This document shows positions 10,510-21,836 of a DNA stretch of 64,000 nucleotides, in pieces. The position numbers and the translations under genes were made by a program. The stretch is from Plutella xylostella (lineage: Eukaryota; Arthropoda; Insecta; Lepidoptera; Plutellidae): the NCBI RefSeq assembly GCF_932276165.1, contig NC_063998.1, positions 4,972,501-5,036,500 of the forward strand, written 5' to 3'. The notes beneath the pieces were generated by a model. The model did no database searches, was not told the origin of the DNA, and saw nothing but the letters and a program-made list of their open reading frames with translations. Position 1 is the first letter of the stretch; the number at the start of each line of letters is the position of its first letter.

Positions 10510-13500
10510 ATGCAATAAATGACAACCTATTTCCAAAAATAACAAACTCATAAAAAAAACAAAAGCTTTTTTTAAATTTCGTATTTGAAGCATAGAACTC
10601 GATCGATTTGAAAAAGGAACTCCGAGGGCTGGCTCGTGGTTCACGATAACGATCAACGGGCGGCTCGGCACGGCAATTATCCTACTAATTAATTTTACGC
10701 AGCGATATGACTAATTTATCCAAACAACGCCTTAGCCCCCCACTCTACGTCACTCCACATCAGGTGGAAGGCTAAAACTGCCACCGGGGGTGAACAGCTT
10801 AACTAGAGAATGCACTGGCAATTATTAAAACCAGAATAAAATATATCGTAATATTTAAAATAGAAGTTAATTATTTGAAGAAAAACTATTAATTTTAGTA
10901 ACTTAACTCATACTTAACTGTTAATCAAAATGCAATTACTCATACGATTTAGAAAATGCTTTATTTTTTAATAAGTAACTGGTGTTTGTTTTGGTTTCCA
11001 TAAACAATAAATTACTTGAGTAATTATGAAAACAATTTTCATTTTACGAGTGAATAAAGAACATAAACGCTAGCAGCAAATAAACATCCAGCTAAAGCGA
11101 AACTGTATATTTGTAGTGCATATTTTAAAACGTTATTTGCAATAAAAACCGTTTTATTTGGTTGCGGGCGATATGGTGTCGGAGTTATGACGTCATCGTC
11201 AATTCTAATTGGCGTTGGACTGTGCGGTGGTGTTGGCCCGTGCGGCGGCGCTGGCCGGTTGGTTGGGCCCAAGAGTGGTAGCCAACAACCAACGTTTCTG
11301 TACTGCCCTTGCAACCCTTGACTCCATGCGTTAAGTTGCAATGTCGCATGGCAGGAAGAGCAAGTAGATTTGGCAATGCTAACTGCACCCAATGCTGAGT
11401 GCGTCTAGTAGTGGAGTAGTCTGTTTACGTGCATTCGTATTAATTTAAAATGAGTAGTTAGCTACCACATCTTAAACTACTATACTTACGCACTTGTGAT
11501 AATCGTAAAATTACTTATCATTTGATAATGTGATTATCATTATAAGGTATCTAATATACCTATTTTTCATCCTAAAATAGGTAATTAATAAGAAGTTTAT
11601 CATGGTATAGACAGCACACGATGATTTTATAGAATAGATATGATATGAATTAGCCCATGATAATATGTTTGATAATAATCAATGTAAATGTTATGGATAG
11701 AATAGACTACAATCTACATAAGCATGGCAGAACAAATTAATTACCCTAGCTATCAAAATATTCCAAATAAATACCTATACTTAAATACTTTTTATTCATC
11801 ATTAGCATGAGTAGAATAGTCAACTTATGTATAAATCGACCGTATATTGGATCACGGCAAGCCAGCTGGAAGAGCACTGAAAATCCATCCAAATGCTTCT
11901 TTGAGAGGAAACAATTCTCGGCGATATCATCCGAAAACCGAGCTCCAATCGCACAACCGAGTACGAACACCGATTCGATTACAAATCACTCGAAGTCAAA
12001 GTCAGGGAGTGGCGAGTTCAAACATTAATCGGATTTCAGTCTTCACAGCGCGACCGATCAAGAGTGCGTTAGTTCACATTACGGCAGACCACTCTAGAAT
12101 CACTCGATACCTCTCGAGTTGTCGATATTGGACTCGAGATCTGGCTCGTGATTGCAGTATGTCAGTGGGCGCATGACGGCACACCAAACGTTAGAAGCTG
12201 TTGCATAGCTGAGCGTAGCACTTAATGCTGCATGCCGATCAGGCGAATCAGAATGGCGACTGGAAAGCGACGACGACGTAGGAATTGTTCCCCTCCTCAT
12301 TTACATGTGTTGCTTTGTTACGTGATTCCATTAAACAAAAGAGACACTCAAACTACAAATCCGGGAATTCTCAAAATTTTTACGCCGCCCAGAAATAGCA
12401 AGAGGTATTGATGGCTGGAATTCTGTAGCTACTCCAGCCTGCATTAAAACCTCCATTGAGGTCGAAGATTAAAAACTTTTTGGTACACGCTAAAGCGGGA
12501 TATAAGCCCCAGGAGAGGAATGCAGGCCGCTCAGCTACGTTTTGCATTAGCGAAGCCGCCAACGCCACTTTAGACGGATTTTAAAACCTATTAATGTGTG
12601 GAAAGGATGTCCATTAGGAGAGGTTAAATTCTTTTACCTCGCCCATTATGAGGTTAAAAAGCTTCGGGACAGATTTTGTACTGGAGGTAGGTTATGTGGG
12701 AATTTCAGTAGCGTGCTATGTAGAGAAACCGCCGAATTAAATTATTACACACTCTGTGTTCTGCAGGGGAAGGTGTTTCAGATTTTCACTATCTATTTTT
12801 CCTGGAAGCTTTTCAATTATAGTAAGGATGAAGGGTTATATCCGGGATGTGTTTTTCATGTACGTGGCTGGATGCGGCAACATGCGAGTCTGCGCCGGTG
12901 CGTGCCGCGGGCGTCGGCGCAGAGATTACCGACGAGGCGCTAACCCCGGTTTAGCCGGAGTTTAACACTACGCAAGGACTTTTCCTACTAACTCCTCTGT
13001 ACCTATAAGTAGGATAGAAAAATTATATGATACGACGAACGCCACCGCCGCCGTTACCGTGCATTTTATTTAAGATATCGTTTAATACTTTTTTATTACT
13101 GAATTTTTTCATATTAATTTGATGATTTAGTAGGCATATGTCACAGAATGTTCCTTAAAAAAAATCGTTAGTTTGAGACTTTCCGTAACCGGTCTATAAT
13201 TACGTAAAAACTTTATTTACTACTATTTTTTTCTACGTAACTGTATTTTCTACATTTCGACACCTCCTAAATATGTAGGTAAGTTTTAAAACCTCACCCC
13301 CGCATCAGACCGGAGTGAGCTGAATCGCGTGATTGACAGCGAGGGAGCTACTGCCAGCCACGGTGCCCCTGCAAACATCACCCAGCGACGACTATATATT
13401 TATACGTAAACTTCTGATAATTAACTGGTTCCCTTCACAATTATTTGACATCGCAAGTTTTGACTGTTTGGAAAGTTTGTGTTGATGTCTGCTGTGTAAA

Positions 13501-15050
13501 TCTTTTGTTATTCCGGTCCTATTGTGTCTTATGAATCAATATCTTCTGCATACATGATGTATCCGATGACAACAGAATACATGATTAAAGTAGCATTTAT
13601 GAAGAGCGAATGATTGTGGCTTGAAAATTAGCACCATAATGGTATTATCACTATCCACTTCCCACACACTTAAATCCAGTGGGCCATAAAAGGTTTATTA
13701 AATAACAATTTCTAAATGCACTGCATGTTTTTGGTCCACTTCATATACCATTAGAGCTCATTTAGTAGATTATCACTGACGCTATGTGTATGCAAACGTA
13801 TGGTCTATGGGTCTGCAAGTACAAAGTTTTACAAACGGTTGTGCCGAGGTAAATTGAGCTTTAGGGTGGTTGGTTTAGAAGTGGTGGTGAGTGCAAGGGT
13901 GAGTTGGGTGGTCTGTATGAACTGCTATTAGTCACTTGATGTCACATTCACGGCGCGATGTTTCAGCGGCCGACATTTGGCCCTCCCTCCATCTACACTC
14001 TACATTGTACCTACAAAACTACAACTAAATGGTTAGGATTGTTATTTTTGACAGTCATTAAACTTTTAGACTTTTTTATGTTTTCATGTAATTAAACTAT
14101 TATTATTATTATCAATTTATTAAAAACATACTGGGTGATGCAAAAATTGTATAGTATAGTAAGCAGAACAACTTTAGTTGCGACTTTTGGAAATTCACGA
14201 AATAAATAACTTACAGTAAAATACCTGCATAGTTACTCAAACCCCTTTTACAATACAAAGCCATCAGAACAAAAATAATACAAAGAATTATAATTCAGTT
14301 TTTCGAAATAAATTATACCTAGCCTTTGTCGCGTAGTTTAGTTACCCTTTGAGAAAAACTGCTGAAACCTTAAAATTTCATTTACGAACGCCATCCTTTC
14401 ACTGTTGCTTTTAAAAGCGATAAAATTGCGGTGTCAGAAAAAAGTGGCGGCAAAGATTGCAAAATAAATAAAATTAAATTTAAATTGTGTTGCCAACGTG
14501 ACAGCGTCGGGACGTTAATGCCACAGGACTAAATATCATTAGAGCACCCTTGTTACTGCAATTACGCCCGTCCGCTGGACTTCCGTTTAGGAATGTGCAT
14601 TTAGCCATTAAAATTGCAAGAAATAAGAATTATGTGAATTAAATGTTTAATTGATTCAAATATATATATTTTTACATTTCTATTATTGCAAATTCTTTCA
14701 TATAAAAATACGACATTTAAAAAAAGTTGGCTCATTTTCACGCTGAATCAGCTCATTCCCTTACCTAAGCTTGATTCTAACGCGCTACTTTAAGGATGGA
14801 TAGCATAGCACAGCGATCCTAAGCAACTTTATAACTTGAGTTACAAGTTGCAAATTGACAAGACGAGACTGGCCCGGCAGGGCAGGTTAAAATGTCGAGC
14901 CGATTTAAAGTTTTCATCCGGGTTGATCCGGAGCCGGGCGGGCCGGGCGTCCGGCATGGCGAGCCGGAGTTAAACCATCCATCAGCAGCCACCGCCACTC
15001 CGACGCTCCCGTTTATGGACTTAACGCATTTTGATTGTGTCTGCGTTTTC
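10510..15050. other. Long intergenic spacer without a supported gene
   Basis: Mostly AT-rich. A minus-strand open frame at 11039-11392 (about 117 codons, proline-rich centre, C-terminal hydrophobic stretch ALQIYSFALAGCLFAASVYV) has no ATG start and is preceded by a stop; it could be a lone exon but I do not recognise it. Short GC-rich patches at about 12100-12300, 12840-12960 and 14870-14990 carry no recognisable domain. Confidence 0.35.
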
Positions 15051-15054
15051 CCTT

Positions 15055-15622
15055 TTTAGGGTTCCGTAGCCAAAATGGCAAAAACGGAACCCTTATAGTT
15101 TCGTCATGTCCGTCTGTCCGTCTGTCCGTCTGTCACAGCCGATTTACTCGGAAACTATAAGTTCTACAGTGATGAAATTTGATGGGAATATGTGTTGTAT
15201 GAACCGCTACAAAAATATGACACTAAATAGTAAAAAAAAGAATTGGGGGTGGGGCCCCCCATACATGTAACTGAGGGATGAAATTTTTTTTTTCGATGTA
15301 CATACCCGTGTGGGGTATCAATGGAAAGGTCTTTTAAAATGATATAAAGTTTTCTAAAAAACATTTTTCTTAAAGTGAACGGTTTTTGAGATATCAGCTC
15401 TCAAAGTCGTAAAAAGTATGTCCCCCCCCCTCTATTTTTATAACTACGGGGTATAAAATTCTAAAAAAAATAGAGGTGATGCATGCTAATTAACTCTTTC
15501 AACGATTTTTGGTTTGATCAAAGTATCTCTTATAGTTTTTGAGATAGGTTGATTTAACTGTAATTTTGCTGCTACGGAACCCTTTGTGCGCGAGCCCGAC
15601 TCGCACTTGGCCGGTTTTTTTT
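15055..15622 (+). repeat. Interspersed lepidopteran repeat of the GGTTCCGTAGCC...CTTGGCCGGTTTTT type
   Basis: The left end carries GGGTTCCGTAGCC and, 20 bases on, CGGAACCCT, which form a terminal hairpin. This is followed by a (GTCT/GTCC)n tract (15110-15132). The body has poly-C runs and CCCGTGTGGGGTATC. The right end is GAGCCCGACTCGCACTTGGC followed by a T run. I know this family as abundant across Lepidoptera; its class is not something I can settle here. No coding capacity. Confidence 0.6.
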
Positions 15623-15624
15623 TG

Positions 15625-16047
15625 CATAGGTGCGATGGCAACTCCACTTTTTGACAGTTTATTTTTTTATCCAGCTATCCCATAAATAGAGGAAAACTAC
15701 CGTGTTCAAGTGAAATGTTTTTGACAGACTCTGCCGCTGTCGTATTTACATGGAAGTAATAATACAACACTCACCAAAATGATGCAAACAAAAATAGACC
15801 TAACGAATTCACCTTAAGATTTATATTTGAAGTGAAAGAGGCCGCGAGCCGATAGAGAGGTTTACCACAGAGCCCTTCCTCTTTTCTAACAATTGCCAGG
15901 ATTTAGTTGTGTAAACTTTAGTAGATTTTGAACGAAGAGAGCTATGCAAAAAAAATATTAAATTAACTCATAGACTACTGTATATCATATCATTTTCAAA
16001 AACAAATTTATAATAAATCATTATAAACATGTAATTTTAATGAAATA
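15625..16047. other. AT-rich spacer
   Basis: No gene, tRNA or terminal repeats recognised between the 15.1-kb repeat and the 16.05-kb MITE. Confidence 0.35.
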
Positions 16048-16280
16048 CACTCACGGGCAATGAAAAGGTTCCACTGAGAAAAGCACCAAATTACTCCTAA
16101 ACGGAAAAAGCTAGCTTAATGATGCCTTCTGCAACATTGAAGCACATTTAACAGAGCATTAGGATATTACCAACTAAAAACGGTTATATTGCGTTCAAAT
16201 TTAAAATGAAATGTTTGAAAAAATTTAGATTGTTTGGTGTCGGAATTTTGTAAGTGGAATTTTTTCATTGCCCGTGAGTG
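16048..16280. mobile_element. 233-bp MITE with TA target duplication (Tc1/mariner-like)
   Basis: The inverted ends CACTCACGGGCAATGAAAA and TTTTCATTGCCCGTGAGTG are perfect over 19 bases, extend imperfectly into GGTTCCACT/AGTGGAATT, and are flanked by TA on each side. There is no transposase inside, so it would need an enzyme in trans. Confidence 0.75.
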
Positions 16281-16284
16281 TATT

Positions 16285-17150
16285 TGGTATTTGTATGAAT
16301 AATAATTTCATAAAAAATATTGGTAGTTTTTCTAAATACTTTACGACAAGACCGAAGTTGTCAAGATGACGGATGACGTTTATACTGGTTGTGAGAGACT
16401 TTATGGTTAGGGTGACCATTCATTCGTACTTTTGAATCACTTTCCATTAATTAGGACCTGTTTCATTCAACTTTTTGTTATAAAATAAACCTAAGTATCA
16501 TTAAGTATTATTGTGGCTGTTATCTTATAAGGCTAGTAAAGAGTTATGAGCTGCTGATTTTCTTGGTGATAGATATGAGTATTATAAGATAATTAACAAG
16601 CTAAAAATATCTACATAAAAACTATTTGATAACTGAACAAAGCTTAAAACCGGCGGAAGCACTTAGGTTGAGATATTTTAACCTTGCGGAGCGTATTGAA
16701 GGACAGATTTAATTTAATTTAATTTAATAAGGTACCTACTTATCCCACAGAAAATAGAATAGAATAGTAACGTGTAACTAAAGAAGATCCAATAAATACA
16801 TTGTATTATACTTATTATAAAAATGTGTGTTGTTTCATTTCGCTCATCTTATTATTTACGTCAATCCTAACTCTCTAATTAAAACCTATACAAATTTTAC
16901 CTACACCCCATTTGTTTACCTACTCAATTGTCATATCACCAAAATACATTCGTACCTACATTGCAATCGAATTATTCGAATAATAGGTGACTTTGAGACC
17001 ATCGACACCTATTCGCGACATGATAGATTAGAAGTGATGTCTCATGAATTACCTAAAATTATGGTCACCAAAAATAGAAAGAGATGGAGGGCTCCGTGCT
17101 GACTATCTCTGTCGGCTCGTTTTTTTGGTGCAGTGCGCATTCCTGTGTAG
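16285..17150. other. AT-rich spacer
   Basis: No supported gene. A direct repeat of TTTAATTTAATT occurs near 16708-16726. Confidence 0.3.
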
Positions 17151-17151
17151 C

Positions 17152-17425
17152 GAGCATAGGATTCGATACTATTTTCGAATCTACACGAAGGGTCACTTTT
17201 ACCAAACGCTAAACGTATTTAAATCAAATTTTAAATACATTTCGTACTAACTGACAGACGTATGACAGGCTACTAAATACGTTTAGCGTTTGGTGAAATT
17301 CCACCTAACATGGAAAAAACAAATGCCACTTTTGGAACTAACAAATTTGCCTTACATTTTGACAGTGACATTTGACGATACGCAAGCAATACGCAACGTA
17401 AACGGAGGTTTCGAATCCTGTGCTC
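17152..17425 (+). mobile_element. About 274-bp MITE, copy A (inverted partner at 25.7 kb)
   Basis: Terminal inverted repeats are GAGCATAGGATTCGA on the left and TTCGAATCCTGTGCTC on the right. The interior has a pair of oppositely facing words (ACCAAACGCTAAACGTATTT and ACGTTTAGCGTTTGGT) that form a second, internal inverted repeat. A closely similar copy lies in opposite orientation at 25706-25968. No coding capacity. Confidence 0.65.
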
Positions 17426-19607
17426 ACGACTCTGTTGTATTATTACTTCCATGCGTATTTATAATAAAAAAAACAATAATGACATTAGTAGGTAAATTTA
17501 AAAATTTATGTAAAGACCTAAATTTAACTCTGCTTTGACATTAAGCATGAGAGTCATACTCATCATTACTCGTATCTTAAAATCTTGCGTACCCATAGGT
17601 CAAGGTATTGTTTATGCTCAAAATGTATACCTACTTTTTTTGATATTGTAGTTAGATAGACATGTTAACTATGTAATCTACTGATATTACGACTGGTATC
17701 ATTCAAATCGCATAATACTTTAAGTCAAACGTGACTTTTGTTTTGCAATTAAATCAGGCGATCGATGAATCCTTATCATTCATAGTCTTATAAAGTATTA
17801 GTTAAAGCGAGTATTGATTTCAAAATATTGCAAATTAATATGTAGCTAGTTTTTATGGTTCCTTATCTTAAAAGTCAAAAACGAACAGGACCACTTTTTC
17901 TGTATCGACCCCGACACAAACAAACATAAAACCTAATTCCTTAGTTTAATAAAATATCTAGACATGTATTCGCAGCTACTTTAACTAATCCGAACAGATT
18001 GTAGAGCACTGAGCAGCAATAACACAACTTATTCCTCCACTAGGTCGTATAAAAAACGTCTACACTCTGTAGGTTGACCTAAATCTAGCCCTAAGCGCCT
18101 CCGCTGCCACTGCCACAGCTCAGCTGTACAAAGAACGAGCTGATACAAATAATTAAAACAAAGAATATGTTGTCTTTAGATGCAGGTGTATAGAGCAAGT
18201 TAATGTACAAAGCCTCACAGAGCACAGAGAGCTACTCGCGGTGGATTACCGCGGCTGTTCTCCACTGCATGGGAGTTTTTATCTTTCAGCGAAGAGATAT
18301 TTAAACAAAAATATTTTTTTAATTTCTTCGCACTCTGCATGCTGATTTTATGAAACATGGCTCAAAATAATAACGGCTTCGAGTTTCGGTCGGATTTCTT
18401 TAGCTAAGCGAGGCTGTTCTTATTTTATTAAGTACAAAATTAAATCCATCCCGAGTCAGCATTCATATCTAATCCCTGAAGGCGTAATAATGATATAAGT
18501 CAATAACATAGCATAGTTCAGAAATGGCAATGATCCATTGCGTGGCGGGCACTCATGCCTCGCGCCGCGCCGCCCACACATGATGCAGTGAACACAGCAC
18601 TGAGTAAATAAACGCAACACTCACTTCAGTTTTTTCTTCGTAAAAAGGAATTAGCTTATGTTTGCAAATGGTTTTTAATGCCGCAGGCAGCATCCAGCTT
18701 AAACTAGCAAAGAGAGTAGTGCTTTTAAACACACGAGAGTTTAAATTTTAATACGGCAGCGTTCTCTTCAGAGTCTTGTTTACGACACAATGGTATAAGC
18801 GACACGGCACACATTTTATGAAAATGGAAGTTGGACTTTGTATTTTGTTTATATTGCCTTATTTTACTGTTGTTGCCCAAAGTTCCGCTGTTTAGGTTAT
18901 GAGTATGAGCGGGAGAGGTCTAGTCTAGCTACTACAGCAAACTTGAAAGGTAATTTGATGTTAAGTATGAGTCTACAGACAATACAATAATGCAGGGTGA
19001 AATGTGTTCTACTTATAATAATGTAGTTACAAAATAATACGACAAGGTTATGTTGGTGTTGGTTATACTGGATAAGAACGAAGGTTTAAGAACGCCATCC
19101 CTACCACATCCTGTATACAATACACATAGCTAGGTGGATGCTCCACATACAGGGTGAGGCAGCCGCGGGTACATTCCGGACAGGTGATCGGTGACTGCGG
19201 TCGCTGAGCGATGTGAGAGGTTCGCGTCCCGGCCGGGGCATGCCGACTGCACCACGCATTGTGTTATGTTATTTGTGCTTATGTAATTGTACGTAGTGTG
19301 GTGACCGAATCATACCGTCATATTTGAGAATACTACGAATTAGAACGTTATACAAATAAATAAAGGTTTGGTTTGGGTTTATTAGAAGATTTACAAGTAA
19401 GTAACTATTTTGGGTGGTATTTTTATATACTATGTGTCTACGGTTATAGCAAGCTTGCCCGCGCAACCATTGAAGACATCTTGAATCTGTTAAAATATCT
19501 GAATCAGATAAGTTATTATACATAGTTTTGCATATATAGATAAATGCAATCAGTATCAAAAATGTATGCCTATAGGTATTATCATTATCCTTGTTAATAA
19601 TCGAAGC
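17426..19607. other. Intergenic spacer; possible decayed SINE at about 19160-19380
   Basis: No gene recognised. Around 19190-19245 the sequence has B-box-like GAGGTTCGCGTCCCGG and ends near 19360 in AATAAATAAAGG, which may be an old tRNA-derived SINE. A GC patch at 18535-18600 has no recognisable content. Confidence 0.3.
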
Positions 19608-19804
19608 GTCCGTTGTTGAGCGACCTTCAAGTTAAGCAACAACTGGTACGGTCAGCCATTGGATGGGTGACCGATTTCAAGTGGTTCTTTTCTGGACGCT
19701 TCCGTGGTTCTTTGCTGGACGGCACGTTAATCCGCGGGACCCGGTTGCTGCTTCGGCAGCAGTCGTTAAGTCTAGTCGGGTTGCCCACTTACCCGACCAC
19801 TCTC
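19608..19804 (+). mobile_element. 5' part of a SINE with 5S rRNA-like head (interrupted)
   Basis: GTTAAGCAAC and GGATGGGTGACCG are placed as in the internal control region of arthropod 5S rRNA, so this looks like a 5S-derived SINE head; the family is common in Lepidoptera. The body runs to CCACTCTC at 19797-19804, where it is cut by a hAT-type insertion. It resumes at 25334. Confidence 0.7.
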
Positions 19805-20449
19805 TAGGGCATGCAATACCGCAATACCGGTATCCGTAATACCGGGATCCCGGACAAAATTCCCGCTTTTTTCAATACCGGTATTGAAAGTTAATACCGG
19901 TATTGAAGTAATACCGGAATCGAACTTTTTTAGGCTATAAATAAGGCGATTAAGATTTAGTTAGCCTTGTGTTCCTATATACTGTGAAAGCCTACTTGTT
20001 CCCAACCGTTGTCGAGATGGCGCTACTGAGCCCACGATAACATAAGCTCCGTATTATTTACAATTAAAAAATATAAACAGTGGACAAATCGTAAAATAAA
20101 CAAAGTCATCTTGTAAAATAAGTGATTTTCTTGACCTATAATAATAAATTTTTCAATAAATTGGTGTATAAAGTGAAATTTAAAGCTGTGACAATAACAA
20201 TAACTATGAGTTAAATTGTACGTAAACAATAGTGCTACTTGTTAAAATCCAGTGACTCGTAACTATAACATCCTAAAACAAGTGAAACTGTGAAGTGAAA
20301 TACTGATAAAACGGCGTTATTACAAAGTGAAAATAACAATAGTGCAATTCACTAAAGTACACAGTTCAAAGTCCACTAACGTCTTTTTAGTCCGTGATCA
20401 TATGTCCGAGATTATATCGCCTATTTTCAAGCAATCTGACATCGGCAAT

Positions 20450-20582
20450 ACTGGTGTACTGGTCAAGACGTGGTCTCATTAATTGACAGAGTGCGGGTTC
20501 AATCCCCAACATCGCACGTTTCTTTTTTTCATTTTATAATTACTTTGTGGGAGCGCGGGTTCAATTCCCAACATCACATATT
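20450..20582 (+). repeat. tRNA-like segment and duplicated T-arm in the LINE 5' UTR
   Basis: CTGGTCAAGACGTGG followed by GCGGGTTCAATCCCCAACAT has A-box/B-box-like spacing. The second half recurs about 48 bases on as GCGGGTTCAATTCCCAACAT. The two T-arm-like words lie just upstream of the ORF1 start at 20640. Confidence 0.5.
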
Positions 20583-20639
20583 ATTTTTTTAATTTTTGTG
20601 AACTATATTATTGTTCTAGTGTGATATTCCAAACAAAAA

Positions 20640-21836
20640 ATGGAAACTTTTTTGGACACTATCACTCTTAGAAGACGTCGACGCACACGAACAGTAAGTA
20701 ACGACACTGTCGAAAATGCTGAGAATTCAAATTTATCACTAAATGGCACCACGAACAGCATGCCATTAATATCCGATGATGAAGATGACCAAATAAAGAC
20801 CCTTAAGGATCAAATAGAATCTCTAACCATAGAGCTGAGAACGGCTCACGAAGAAATATCCACATTAAATTTAGAAAATACAGAACTGAAAGGTAATATT
20901 GAAAAACTCAAAAAAGACAATGACATAATGAAAAAGGTCACCAACAGTCTGAAAAGTGACATAACAACCCCGAACAAAAGAAAAATTAATAACACTGAGG
21001 GCTCACTGAAGAAGTCAAACAGTTCAACTTTATCTAAGAAGAAGGGGAAAAAAAAATCTGACAATATGTCATCACCAATGTCATGTGGCGATCCCTTGGA
21101 AACACCAAGAGATTCGCATCTTAAAAAACTCGATGCCCAGACACAAACTAGTATTTCAAGTCCTATACCAGCTAAGACTAACCCTGAATCGGAGCGAAGT
21201 CTCAAAGCACATAAGCACGCAAAATCGACAACCGGACAGCCACCAAAGTCTATAAAGCAAGACAATAAAAAGAAAGTTTTGATTATATCCGCTAACAAGA
21301 CTAACAATATATTGCAAATTGGTGAAGAAAAATTAGGACCAAACTACAAAATTTGCCATAACTTGAATACAAATGCAGGAATCAGGGAACTATTTAAAGA
21401 TCTTGCTGAAAATACAAAAAACCTGACTAGAAAGGACGTCTGCATTGTAATGATAGGAGAAGAAGACTTTAAAAAAACTAGCGACTACTTTGAACTAGTT
21501 CTTTTGATAAGAAATGCTACAAGGCATATTGAAAACACAAACATTCTGATATGCATGCCGACCTATAAATATAATGGATATAAGACTATGTACAATTGGA
21601 GAGTAGAGACATTCAATAATCTATTGTATTTGGATGTATCAACACATGAGCATGTTTTCTTAATGGACTCTAATGAAAATATAAAATATAGCTTTGACAT
21701 GTTTTCTCAACAAGGATGTGTAAATAACGTAGGAATGAACGTAGTGTTTGATGACATTGTACATTCATTAAATAAAATCATGGACATTACTAATAATTTT
21801 GATAACTCTTCACCTGTAAATAACCTTTTTCGTTAA
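20640..21836 (+). CDS. LINE ORF1: coiled coil plus degenerate SGNH-hydrolase-like domain
   Basis: This is the intact 398-residue ORF1 of the LINE nested in the hAT element. Residues about 45-110 are a charged heptad-like coiled coil (QIKTLKDQIESLTIELRTAH onward). Residues 110-205 are Lys/Ser/Thr rich and low in complexity, probably RNA binding. Residues about 212-390 have an alpha/beta pattern: KKVLIISANK, DVCIVMIGEEDF and QQGCVNNVGMNVVFDDIV occupy the places of the GDS, GxND and C-terminal helix blocks of the SGNH esterase domain found in CR1-group ORF1 proteins. The catalytic residues are not conserved, so I infer an inactive fold. ATG at 20640 is the first start after the 5' UTR. Confidence 0.65.
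   Translation: METFLDTITLRRRRRTRTVSNDTVENAENSNLSLNGTTNSMPLISDDEDDQIKTLKDQIESLTIELRTAHEEISTLNLENTELKGNIEKLKKDNDIMKKVTNSLKSDITTPNKRKINNTEGSLKKSNSSTLSKKKGKKKSDNMSSPMSCGDPLETPRDSHLKKLDAQTQTSISSPIPAKTNPESERSLKAHKHAKSTTGQPPKSIKQDNKKKVLIISANKTNNILQIGEEKLGPNYKICHNLNTNAGIRELFKDLAENTKNLTRKDVCIVMIGEEDFKKTSDYFELVLLIRNATRHIENTNILICMPTYKYNGYKTMYNWRVETFNNLLYLDVSTHEHVFLMDSNENIKYSFDMFSQQGCVNNVGMNVVFDDIVHSLNKIMDITNNFDNSSPVNNLFR

Noticed and set aside
12100..12965. Short frames in GC-rich patches
   Set aside because: They have no ATG context, domain or splice-consistent partner that I could support.
19615..19680. Possible 5S rRNA gene
   Set aside because: Only the internal control region resembles 5S; the flanks are those of a dispersed SINE.
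20846..21307. Minus-strand frame of 153 codons
   Set aside because: It is the antisense shadow of the lysine-rich LINE ORF1, which explains its Leu/Phe richness.
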